NCBI RefSeq assembly: GCF_000611645.1 | Contig: NW_014011667.1 | Span: forward strand, 1 to 11,121 | DNA: 11,121 bases | Source of the DNA: Monoraphidium neglectum | Lineage: Eukaryota > Chlorophyta > Chlorophyceae > Sphaeropleales > Selenastraceae | Reading direction: 5' to 3' | Shown: piece by piece, positions 1-8,724 of the stretch | Layout of the letters: each line of letters begins with the position of its first letter | Position numbering within the stretch: the first letter of the stretch is position 1 | Position numbers and translations under genes: made by a program | Notes under the pieces: model-generated | Databases searched by the model: none | The model's input: the letters and a program-made list of their open reading frames with translations, nothing else | What the model was told of the DNA's origin: nothing

Positions 1-504
1 GATGTGGACTGGGCGCGGTTGTTTCACGGCAGCCCATGGCAGACGGTGTGGCGGATGACTTATGGCCCGGGGTGGCGGCCGCGGTACGAGCTGCTGGATG
101 GCGGCAGCAGCAGCAGAGCGGGGACAGCGGCGGCTGAGCGTGAGGGGGCAGTGGGGCAGCAGCAGCAGCAACAGCAGCAGCGCGACGAGCTAGAAGACGA
201 GCACAGCGTAATGAGTCACGTAGGTGGGGTACAGGCGGCGGCAGCTGCAGGAGCGGCGGCGGGCGGGGCGCGCCGCCTGTCCCCACCGTCCCCGGCTGAG
301 CTGCGGCGTGGCTGGGGCGCTGCAGCGGAGGGTTTGCTGGGCGTGCTGCCTCCTGGCCTGGCTGCGCGGCTCACGGATGCAGTGGCAGCGGCTGCAGGCG
401 CAGTGGAGGAGGGCCACCTCGGTGACTTCAGCGGCAGCGGCCGCAGCAGTAGCAGCAGTAGTAGCACTAGTAGCAGCAGCAGCAGCAACAGTAGTAGCAC
501 TAGT

Positions 505-536
<32 letters not shown>

Positions 537-1881
537 TGGTATTGGAGGCAACGCAATGGCCGCTGAGGACCCAATACGCACCATCCTGCTGGACTGGGGC
601 CGCCCGGCGCGGGTGGCCCTGGCTTCCGGCCGCGCGTGTGCGCTGCCATTGCTGCTGGTTTCTGCAGAAGACCTGTGGGAGGTCATCGCCGCAGTGGAGC
701 GCAGCCACGGGCTGCCTGCTCGCCCGCGCGGCGGCGGTTCGAAAGAGCAGCCGCCCTTGTGGCGCTTTGGCAGCGACGAGGTGCCGCTGGCGCCGGGCAG
801 CCTGCACAGGGTCAGCGCGCTGACAGTCGCCCTGAAAGACGACGGCGGCGGTAGCGGCGGCGGCGACGGTATTGGCGACAGCGCGGCGACTGAGGAGACG
901 AAGGGCGTGACAGGGCTGACAATCACAGTTGGGCGGTTACAGGGGTCGGCCTTACTCATCGCCGACGTCCTCGCAGCCCTGGCAGGCGGCGGCGGCCCGC
1001 ACTTTGAACCCTCGCCCGCCGCGCCGGCCGCATCCCCCGCCCGCGCCGCCGCGCTCTGCGCTCTCGACGCCGCGGGCGACGACGGCGCCGCGCGCGCTCT
1101 GGCGCGAGCCGCGGTGGGGGCGCCGGGGCCGGTGGTGCTCGTGTTTGGGCCGCCTGGGTCTGGGAAAACAGCTCTGCTGCGGGATGCTGCGCGCACGCTC
1201 TCTGACGTCATGGGTGTGTCTACCCTGTTGGTGGACTCGACCGTCGCTGCGCCGTGCACCAACGCCGGCGACACGCGCGGCGGGTGCGGCTGGCCGCCGC
1301 CCGCGCCGCAGGGCGCCGGGGGCGCGCGATACCTCGTGGCAGGCAGCGCGCAGGAACAGGCGGAGGCAGTGGCGGCAGCATCAGAGCGCCATGGGTGCCG
1401 GGTGGTGATGGTCGACAGTGTCTCGACACCCGAGGCCGCGGCGTCCGTCGCGCGCGCCGCCGCCTCGGGCGCGTCGGTGATGGCGACGATCCCGGCCTCG
1501 CGCCGCGAGTTCGTGGCGTCCGAGGCGTTTGCCGGGGTGCGGGGCGTGCTGCTGGGTCCGGCGGCGTCTGGGGCTGTGGTGGCTGCGGTTGAGCTGCTGG
1601 AGGGAGGGCGCGTGCACCTGTATGAGCTCAGCCTTGCAGGCTTGGACAGCCCGATCGGCAGCCAGCTGCGGGAAAGAGAGACCGGCGGCAGCAGCAACAG
1701 CAGGAACGACGGCAGCGGGGAAGGCGGCAGGGACGAAACTGCCGGTGGCAGCAGCGGCGGCAGCGGCGGCAGCGGCGGCGTGTTGGTGCGCTTTCTGTCT
1801 TTTGCCGCAGCCCGCAGCAGGGGGGTCCTTGTGACAAGCAGGAGCGCCGCGGCATCTGCAATGGACTCGATAGACATGTAA
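1..1881 (+). CDS. Ycf45/SpoIIIAA-like P-loop NTPase, 5' partial, probably catalytically degenerate
   Basis: Open in frame 1 from the window edge to TAA at 1879-1881. There is no in-frame ATG near the left edge (codon 2 is GTG), so the gene starts upstream. Numbering residues from base 1, the family order is visible: LPPGL near 115, an IRTILLDWGRPARVAL block near 193, LHRVSAL and GLTITVGR before the NTPase core, Walker A GPPGSGKT at 383-390, a VVMVD Walker B-like strand ending at D472, and a C-terminal strand with VHLYELS. From family knowledge, Ycf45 proteins are encoded in some plastid genomes and as nuclear plastid-targeted relatives in plants (SPD1-type), and are related to SpoIIIAA ATPases. 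Three hallmarks differ here. The Walker B Glu is Ser473, the DTSNEI-like motif reads DSTVAAP, and the TAHG-like motif reads ATIPA. A Ser tract, Gln run and Gly/Ser linkers interrupt the fold. Family is confident; loss of ATPase activity is inferred. Confidence 0.84.
445..534 (+). repeat. AGC/AGT trinucleotide tract encoding polyserine
   Basis: An imperfect run of AGC and AGT triplets, broken by ACT and AAC, encodes mostly serine inside the Ycf45-like protein. It falls between the LPPGL block and the IRTILLDWGRP block, which lie close together in the family, so it is an insertion in a linker. A shorter CAG/CAA run of eight glutamine codons lies upstream at 157-180 in the same gene. Confidence 0.9.
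1877..1881 (+). terminator. Candidate poly(A) signal TGTAA overlapping the stop codon
   Basis: TGTAA, the usual chlorophyte polyadenylation signal, occurs here with its last three bases forming the TAA stop of the Ycf45-like gene. I found no other plus-strand TGTAA between here and the next gene. If used, the 3' UTR would be only about 10-20 bases. Coincidence is possible for a five-base motif. Confidence 0.45.
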
Positions 1882-2335
1882 GGTCGCACCACACGACTAA
1901 AGCTCGGTTTTATTTGCAAAGGTCTCTTCTGCACGCACACCATGCAAGGGGACTATTATGACTATTATGAGATACGTCTTTGCAGGGGTCAAAGCAGCAC
2001 TTTGACCAGCACTAGATGCATGCGGCATGGTATGATGTAGCGTCGAAATCGTTCGTATATCTCACAAAATAGTTTATGGTACAACATTCATAGCGGCCCC
2101 ATCCAGCCGAGCTCCGTTGGACCACCTGCGGAAAAAGTTCGTCGGTTATCGCAGTGCTGAGGCCGGTGCTCACGCCCATAGGCAAAAGGTGAGGCCCGCA
2201 ACACTTTCTCGTACGCTTGAACGGCTGCAGGTCCTGTGTAGCTGCATGCTGCACCTGCCGTGCACACTGCTGATGCACTCACGCAGCATGGCGCACACCG
2301 CCGCTTCTGTGGTCCTTGCACAGACTGCATCAGAA
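1882..2335 (+). promoter_or_regulatory. Spacer and probable 5' UTR of the coiled-coil protein gene
   Basis: No convincing coding sequence. It holds a perfect 9-base tandem duplication of GACTATTAT (1951-1968) and a very short upstream ORF, ATGGTACAACATTCATAG, near 2080. A possible 5' UTR intron runs 2189-2323: donor AAAAG|GTGAGG and a pyrimidine-rich acceptor ending TTGCACAG, 12 bases before the chosen ATG. No canonical TATA box was recognised. The promoter position is inferred only from the gene order. Confidence 0.4.
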
Positions 2336-3826
2336 ATGACCTTCTTCAGCGACTACTGCGTCAAGCCACTGCTGGGACTCGCCGGCAACCTCAACGCGCC
2401 TGCGCCCGGCTTCAGCGAGGGCGGCGCAGCCGGTGCCGCTGCCTTTGCACCCACGAGCCCGCCACAGCCTCAGGCGCCTCAGCCCCCGGCGGACGCGCAG
2501 CCCGCTCCCTTGAGCGCGGTGCGCCCCGCGGGCTACCTGATCACCCACACTGGCGGTATACGGGAGGTGTATGCGATGGAGCGGCCGCCGCAGCAGATGC
2601 CGCCACAGCAGCACCGGCAGCACATGCAGCACATGCAGCACATGCAGCAGCAGCACCACCTGCACCACCAGCACCAGCAGCAGCCGCAGCAAATGGCCCA
2701 CCAGCAGGCGCCGCAGTTCCCGGCCCACCAGCAGGCAGGGTTTGCGGCGTACAGCCCGCCTCCCGCATACAACAGCCCCCTGGCTCAGCCGGTGCAGCCC
2801 ATTATGCCCCAGTCTCCGGTGCAGCACGCGCAGTCTCCGATGCATCACGCGCAGCTGCCGGCATGGCAGCCGCCGGCGTCCCCTAGGGTTCAAGCGCCCA
2901 TCCCTGAGCACGAGATCATCTGGAACCTCCAGACAGAGGTCATGCGGCTGGTGAGCTGTGCACAGCTTAGTTGTTTGGGGCATCAAGGGCGTGGGCGAAG
3001 AGGTGTAGGCAGCACCTTTTAGAGTGAGGGCAGGCACATATGAGTCTCGTTTGTCTTGGTTTCATGGTTGCTCTGACTACCCAGCCCATCGCAACGACGG
3101 CGCTCACAACCTGCGTTCTGCTGCCCTGGCCGCCTGCCACGCGCCCCGCGGCCCCCAGGACGGCCTCCTCGGCAGCATGATCCGCGTGCACAGGCAGCAG
3201 CTGACCGTCATGATGGCGCAGCGCGAGGCGGCCGACCGGCACACCGCCGACGTCGCGGCGGCGCACGCGTCGCAGATGGCGTCCAGGTTCTCGGAGATCC
3301 AGGATCTGAAGGGGCGCATCAAGGCGCTGGAGCAGCAGGCGGACGACGCGCGGGCGCCGGCCACGCCCTGCCAGATGGGATACCAGCCGGGCAAGGAGTT
3401 TGCGGGGCAACACCAGGGCGTTGAGGCTGCCGCGGCCGCGTTCGAGCAGGTGCAGCTGCAGGCTCAGGCGCAAGCGCAGGCTCGGCGCGAGGTGCGGCTG
3501 CGCCATGGCGCGGAGATGAAGGCGCTCAGAATGAGGCTGCAGGTGAGGGCAACACCGGGCTGTGGACGTCGGGGCCGGAGGCGGGAGCGGAGGCAGTGCC
3601 TATTCAGTTGCCCCACTGTTCTCACAAAGCAGCAAGCAAACTTGTGTTCAAAGCTGCGAGGCTGCAAGCGCGTCCCTGAAAGCATGGTTTTGCCCGCACC
3701 TTCTCACACCGCGTGCTGCAGGCGCAGGCGCGCGCGGACAAGGCACGCGTCTGCCGGGAAATGGGCGAGAGGATAAGGGCGGCGGGCCTCAGGAGGGCGG
3801 AGGAGCCGCAGGAGAGCAGCTGCTGA
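2336..3826 (+). CDS. Unrecognised Gln/His/Pro-rich coiled-coil protein, three exons
   Basis: Proposed exons are 2336-2950, 3159-3542 and 3722-3826 (stop TGA 3824-3826), giving 367 residues with both introns in phase 0. Donors are CTG|GTGAGC and CAG|GTGAGG; acceptors are GCCCCCAG|GAC and CTGCAG|GCG. The start MTFFSDYCVKPLLG is the last in-frame ATG before a well-formed coding stretch, with a plausible intron just upstream; in-frame ATGs further 5' cannot be excluded. The first 100 residues are Ala/Pro-rich. Next comes a Gln/His/Met-rich block with three HMQ repeats and a Pro/Gln-rich stretch. Exons 2 and 3 encode a charged Ala/Glu/Gln/Arg helix expected to form a coiled coil (for example EIQDLKGRIKALEQQADDAR). 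No enzyme motif, signal peptide or membrane span was seen, and no family was recognised. Composition fits a scaffold or nuclear/RNP-type protein, but that is a guess. The gene converges on the SET gene. Confidence 0.6.
2621..2647 (+). repeat. Three perfect CACATGCAG copies (His-Met-Gln repeat)
   Basis: Three identical 9-base units in tandem encode HMQ-HMQ-HMQ inside the Gln/His-rich block of the coiled-coil protein. They are followed by further CAG and CAC codons up to about 2700. The perfect identity suggests recent slippage and possible length variation between strains. Confidence 0.9.
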
Positions 3827-4178
3827 CACATCGATAGATAGAGCAAGGTGCGGGAGTGGGGGGCCTGGCGTGGTGTCCGCAAGGACGCAGACAAAATAGC
3901 TGCAGAGCCTTGCGCTGGCTGCTGTGCTACCGTACGGCAGCCTAGGCTGCAATGCTATTTTGTTCCGGGAGGTGGCGAGGGGGTTGACACATCCAGGAGA
4001 CTGTACCGCCACCCGGTGCTGCTCACTCAGCACACTCGCACCCTCCTGACAGGCCACAGGTGCCTTGGCGGCTGAGAGGGGCCCGGCGCTGGCTGGGAGC
4101 CGTGGAGAGTCGGACGCCTGCGTCCGGGGTGTGTGTAGGTCTAGCGCGAGGTACAGGCAACGGCTTCACTTTTGAGCA

Positions 4179-4183
4179 TTACA
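4179..4183 (-). terminator. Candidate minus-strand poly(A) signal (TGTAA) for the SET gene
   Basis: TTACA on the plus strand reads TGTAA on the minus strand. It is the first such signal downstream of the SET-gene stop at 4672, about 490 bases away. Using it would place the CA/TG microsatellite in the SET 3' UTR. It lies 3' of the convergent gene's TGTAA as seen from the SET gene, so the two transcripts would overlap. Confidence 0.45.
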
Positions 4184-4308
4184 GGACCGCCCCTTTCTCA
4201 TAGGCCCAACTCTGTCAAACAGGCAGATGACACGTGACCTGCAATCACCACGCTCGACACCCGCACACTGCAATGAACATCCTTGTCACCAACTTGCATG
4301 AGATCTCT

Positions 4309-4313
4309 TGTAA
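4309..4313 (+). terminator. Candidate plus-strand poly(A) signal TGTAA for the coiled-coil gene
   Basis: First plus-strand TGTAA after the stop at 3826, giving a 3' UTR of about 500 bases, a normal size for green algal genes. Cleavage would be expected 10-20 bases downstream. Confidence 0.45.
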
Positions 4314-4504
4314 TTGCCAAGCTCTCCTGCTGCTGATATCCAGCCGCTGACGAAATTAATGGCGGGGCACGTGAGGACCCTCACTCACTGGACTGCTTTT
4401 CCAGCAGCGTGGTTGCGCAACAGCGGCGCCATGCGCCTACAGTCCAAAAGGCCGTCGATCACTGTTCTTCGCTCCAGTCAAGTGCGGTGGCAATATAGAC
4501 ACAT

Positions 4505-4531
4505 GCTCACACACGCGCGCGCGCGCACGCA

Positions 4532-4604
<73 letters not shown>

Positions 4605-4620
4605 GCACGCACACACGCAA
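4505..4620. repeat. (CA)n/(CG)n alternating purine-pyrimidine microsatellite
   Basis: A (CG)n-rich block near 4513-4530 is followed by an AAAAA interruption. Two long CA runs come next, separated by a single CG step near 4562, and then a CG/CA mix. The whole is almost purely alternating purine-pyrimidine, the sequence type most prone to Z-DNA. It lies about 50 bases beyond the SET-gene stop codon, so the minus-strand transcript would carry a long UG repeat. Confidence 0.95.
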
Positions 4621-4625
4621 CACCC

Positions 4626-4657
4626 GCAGCAGCAACAGCAGCAGCAGCAGCAGCAGC
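4626..4657. repeat. CAG/CAA trinucleotide run next to the SET gene stop
   Basis: GCA/CAG units with one CAA lie between the CA microsatellite and the end of the SET gene at 4672. On the SET transcript this reads as a CUG repeat starting about 15 bases after the stop codon. Confidence 0.85.
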
Positions 4658-4671
4658 CCGATGCTCCATGC

Positions 4672-7583
4672 CTACAGCCCTAGCCGGGCCCCACGCTCCA
4701 GGAGCCGCTTGTACCCCAAGCGCCATGCCACCGCCAGCTGAAGGCATTCGCTCGGCGCCGTCCCCGCGCAACCAGCCCCCTCCGTCCCGGCCCCAGCAGC
4801 CCTGAGCCGGACCAACTCCGCCTCATCCTCCTGGGCCGTCGTAGGCAGTGCCGACAGCTGGTGGGTGCACGCGGCCCTCACCCACGCCGCACACTTGGCA
4901 TCCCCCTCCCTTGATATCGCCCGCCCCTCCAGGGCGAGGTGCCCGCGCGCCTTCCACTCGCCGGGCGTTGCCGCGTTTGCCCGCAGCGCCCGCAGCAGCT
5001 GCCACCCCGGCCGGCCGTCCCAGTGCAGCCAGCAGTCCGCCGCGCGGGGCGGGTCACGGCGGCAGGCTGGTGCAAAGAGCTCGGGCGGCAGGGGGGCCGT
5101 GTCGTGGGGGTTGTCGCCGGGGCCATTGCCTGGTGGGAGGCAGAAGCCGTAAAGCTCTAGCAGCTGCGCAAGCAGGGAGCGTTGCGAGGCGGTGGCACGG
5201 ACATTGTTTGTGAATGCAAAAGTGCGACGAGCGTGTGAACACACGCTTATGTTTGAGAGAGGTGGCAATATTGGCCGAGGATCAGCATGCTGCGAGCTCC
5301 GACCGTGCTCTGGGGGCATATGCTGAGATGGCGTCTCAATGACAGCTGCTGGGGTTGAGGTACCAAGCAGCGGCAGCCTTGCGCAGCAGCTTCCTTTTTC
5401 AGGGACAAGAACCGCGCGTTGTTCCGCACCTCGAGGTTGGTGTGGCGGCCATAGCACAAAAAAACCTGATCCTCGGGGTCATACCTGTTTCATAGAGGGG
5501 CGGTGAACAGGGGGAGGCGAAGTCCACTAATCAGTGCACGGTCAAGCGCTGAGTGCCCAGGCAAACAGCTTTGTTTGTGAAGAACATGAGCTTGCTGGCG
5601 TCTACACGAGCAACCCACTGACCCGTCAATTATATTGTGCCATCAGGGCTGGCTGAAAGTGTCTCCCAGACTTTTCCCCTCGCCGCCAACAGGGGACGCC
5701 TCACCGCGCGCGCGCATGCAGCTTATAGGCCCCAGCCGCCTCGTCAAACGCGCCGTCCCCGCTGGTGGGCCCGCGCGTCCAGTCGTCGTCGATGTCGCAG
5801 GCGGCCGCGCCGCCATCGCTGCCGCTGCTGGAGCTCCCGCTGCTGGAGGGCCGCTCGTCTTCCAGCTGCTGCGCAGCCGGCAGCTCGGCCTCATGGCAAG
5901 CCTCGTTCAATCCAGCACCTGCCCCCGGCCCTGCCCCAACAGCCCCTCGTGCTGCATCGAGCGACGCGCCATCACGTTGGGTGCCGATTTCCTGGCAACC
6001 ACTGCCGCGAGGCAAGAGGTCGTTCCTGGGGGGCCTGCCGCCATTGGCTAGGTCCTCGCTCCCATCAACTTGGAGCTGCTGCAACTGCTGCTGCACCTCG
6101 CTGCCCTCACCCGCCGCACCAGCGTCGCCACCTCCGCCGGGCCCACCCCCCCCGTCGCCCGCGAAACCCGCCGCCGCCGCCGCTTCTGCTGGGGTCGCCA
6201 CGTCGCCGCCGCCGCATCCGCCGCCGCCGCTGCCGCCGCCGCCAAGGGGAGTTTGTCTTGTGGGCACCCGTGCGCGGGGCAGGTACAGCCGGGGCGTGAA
6301 GGGCGGCGGCGGCGCCCGGTAGTTGAAGAGGTCGCCAAACGGCGTGAGGGCGCCCGCGGTGTCGCCGGGCATGTACCTGTGGCAGGAGGTTCGGATGAAT
6401 GGGCAGGGACATGAACATCCCAGGCAGGTGCCTCGCCTGGGCCGGAAACATGACGCCAAAGCGCCACCCCTCGGGCTCTTGGAAAAAAAGTCGAAGATTA
6501 GCAATCAGAAAGCATGGCGATCGTATGCACATGGACACGGCTACGTGGCAGGGTCGCGTTTTGCGGCGTGCCCGCACTCACATGGTGCGGGAGAGCACGG
6601 TGGACGCCGCCCACTGCCACGCCGCCCAGCAAGACCACTTTCTCGGGAGACCTGTGATCAGGGGCGTGGGCAGGGAAGGGGGGGGGTTAGTGCAAGCTCA
6701 CACCTTCCAGCAGCACAGCGCGACCAAGGAGCAAACGCCGACACATGCGCGAGCATGGAGATGCCGGGCTGTGGGAAAAATGGGCGTCAGCACTCCAGCA
6801 GCCCACCTAGGTCCCTGAGGAGAGGCCATGCGCCCCGCCACTCCGCCTTTGCCGTGTCGAGCGCATCCGAGGCGGCCCGCACCGCGTGCGGCGCCTGCAG
6901 CGCGCACGCAGCCTCCTCTGGGAAGCAGCAGAGGGTCGTGTAGCTGCGGGGCAGCTGCCGGATGTACAGGTGCCAGAAGCTGGCGGGGCCCTTGGAAGCC
7001 TCGTGGAGCAGGTGAACAGCCAGGACCTGCGCCGCATGGTGGAGCAGTCGGTCAAACATAGTCAAACATGGGACCACAGGTGACTTCTTGTGCCCGCAGA
7101 CCGTGGCCGCCTGGGGCTGCATGCCCGGTTTTTGGTACTGCGCTTCAGGTTTGCACTGCTGCATCAAGGACATGGCACTGGCAAATTCAGCTGCCTGCTC
7201 AAGAGCGACAGGCCTGTACAGCACACAATCTTGCAGCTTTTCGAAGTGTGTAACAAGGCTTCTCCGCACACTTCGCGGAACGGCACGGCACAGCCTCCCA
7301 GTCGCACCTGATGGTCGCTGATCCGCACATACTCCTGCTGGCGCAACAGCGCGCCGAGAGCCGCGTCCCGCCGCGCGCTGCGCCCCGTCATCAGCAGCGG
7401 CTCCGGGGCGGCCACTAGGACGTCCCCAAAGGCAATCCGCTGTGTCGCCACAACGCCGCGCCAGCCCTCTGCCACATAGGCGGGCTTGATATTGTGTGTC
7501 TCGAGGCCGTGGGCCGTGCACCAGGCAAGGAAGGCAGGCTCGCAGACCTCACAGTCACTGGCCGCCTCGACTGCTGCCGCCAT
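4672..7583 (-). CDS. SDG40-type SET-domain protein methyltransferase with LSMT-like C-terminal domain
   Basis: Six exons on the complement: 7583-7308, 7026-6807, 6651-6582, 6376-5705, 5484-5430 and 5163-4672, giving 594 residues. All joints have GT donors and CAG acceptors and keep the frame. The N-terminus (AFLAWCTAHGLE, then GWRGVVATQRIAFGDVLV) opens the split SET fold. VLAVHLLHEASKG and SFWHLYIRQLPRSYTT follow. The core is SRTMYMPGD with LTPFGDLFNYRAP near 199-211. The catalytic-site end is EDQVFLCYGRHTN (417-429), with Tyr424 the likely conserved tyrosine, then LLELYGFCL. Exon 6 is the helical substrate-binding-like domain ending WRLGYKRLLE. From family knowledge, this order fits the plant SDG40 branch of SET proteins related to Rubisco LSMT and SETD3/4/6; members methylate protein lysines using S-adenosylmethionine. 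About 175 low-complexity residues (Gly/Ala/Gln/Ser) are inserted between FNY and the final SET block. The substrate is unknown, and no transit peptide is evident in MAAAVEAASDCEV. Confidence 0.9.
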
Positions 7584-7878
7584 CCAGAGCGCTGCTGCCC
7601 GAATCGGGCCGATAGCAAGGGACAGACGACTCAGCGGGTACCGGCACTACGAGTTGGTTGCAAAACATCCATTGAACCATATGCCATACTCCTCTGACTC
7701 GCGATCATCAGATCTCTGCGCACAGATCGTTGTTTGCGGCAGCCTGTTTGCTCTGGTGCATATTAAATCAGCAAAGTACTACACGCCATATACTAGCTCA
7801 GGCGTTCGCCAGGTTTCAGGCTGACACTTTGTTCACTCAGACTCTGGCCACACCTGTACCCGAAATCCAGCTGCCATT
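7584..7878. promoter_or_regulatory. Divergent (bidirectional) promoter region between SET gene and CBP20
   Basis: Only 295 bases separate the two start codons, so both 5' UTRs and core promoters must fit here or reach into coding sequence. It is AT-richer than its surroundings, especially 7660-7800. TATTAAAT near 7761 and ATATACT near 7788 are weak TATA-like elements for the plus strand. CAGATC occurs twice (near 7709 and 7721). No known algal element was recognised with certainty. Confidence 0.55.
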
Positions 7879-8611
7879 ATGCCTGCAAAAATATTAGAGG
7901 TAAGTCAACCAGGACCTTCGTGGAGGCGGCAGCGCGAGCTCACGGCAGCGGAACCGCATGCACCGCTCGCACGCATACTGCGCCGCTTATGCTGCTGGTT
8001 CCCTGTTGGCGTCCATGCGCTTGGCGCCTCCAGATGCTGGATCCGCCGTCGACGGATTATGTGGATCGGCGCTTCAAAGGCACAAAGGTAGGCAAGCAGG
8101 ACTTCTTTGCAGAGAATACAACTGAGTGGGCGGCGATGCGCAGCACAGTACACCGCCACAGTCACATGCTATGTCAGCCCCCGTCACTGCCCTGGGTGGG
8201 CGGCAAATCAGCCACATGCTCGCGCGCTCACCTGCTGCGCGCCGGTGGAAGCCCCCACCCCCCCCCCACGCGAGGCCTTGCCGAAGCTATCATTTCACGC
8301 TCGCCTTTGTATTTGCAGGAAGAATATTTCGCCCGCCTGGCCGCCAGCGCCACCCTGTACATTGGGAACCTTTCTTTCTACACAACAGAGGATCAGGTGG
8401 GCGGCAGCGCTTGCACGAGTGGCTGCGGTGCTATCTCGATAACAGCAGCAACTGCACAACGAGGCCGGCGGCGGTGACACCAGTGGCAACGCTAGTTGTA
8501 GAAGCAGGGGAGCAGCACTGGCTGCTGCGACAGCATCAGCAGCAGCTGTGGCAGGAGGCACAGGAGCAGCAGCAGCGGCAGCCGCAGCAGCAGCAGTAGC
8601 AGCGGCAGCGG

Positions 8612-8645
<34 letters not shown>

Positions 8646-8691
8646 GGCAGCGGCAGCAGCGGCCGCAGCAGAAGCAGCAGCGGCAGCAGCG

Positions 8692-8724
<33 letters not shown>

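Larger units (their letters stand above)
3827..4671. other. Convergent intergenic/3' UTR region without a convincing gene
   Basis: This 845-base stretch separates the plus-strand coiled-coil gene from the minus-strand SET gene. It holds a small perfect inverted repeat (CGGACG-CCTG-CGTCCG, 4111-4126), poly(A) signal candidates on both strands (4179-4183 minus, 4309-4313 plus), a long CA/CG microsatellite (about 4505-4620) and a CAG run (4626-4657). Open frames here are short or made of repeats and have no recognisable domain, so I call it 3' UTR sequence of the two genes. Confidence 0.6.

Noticed and set aside
4..6. GTG as the start codon of the first gene
   Set aside because: Nuclear genes of algae start with ATG, and the frame stays open to the window edge, so the start lies upstream.
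216..1943. 575-residue open frame on the minus strand opposite the Ycf45-like gene
   Set aside because: It is Pro/Ser/Leu-rich and mirrors the codons of the recognised plus-strand protein. It has no domain, and it arises because GC-rich third positions avoid stops on the opposite strand.
3085..3180. Alternative acceptor CTACCCAG at 3084 for the second exon of the coiled-coil gene
   Set aside because: From the phase-0 donor at 2951 it would read in a frame that stops near 3180. The acceptor at 3158 keeps the coiled-coil frame open.
4314..4805. 163-residue plus-strand frame containing a Thr/His repeat
   Set aside because: It translates the CA microsatellite and then runs antisense to SET exon 6, which has clear homology.
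6377..6581. Coding-looking stretch FGVMFPAQARHLPGMFMSLPIH between SET exons 3 and 4
   Set aside because: It lies between a GTGAGT donor and a CCACAG acceptor. Removing it joins SRT to MYMPGD and LTPFGDLFNY exactly as the SET family requires.
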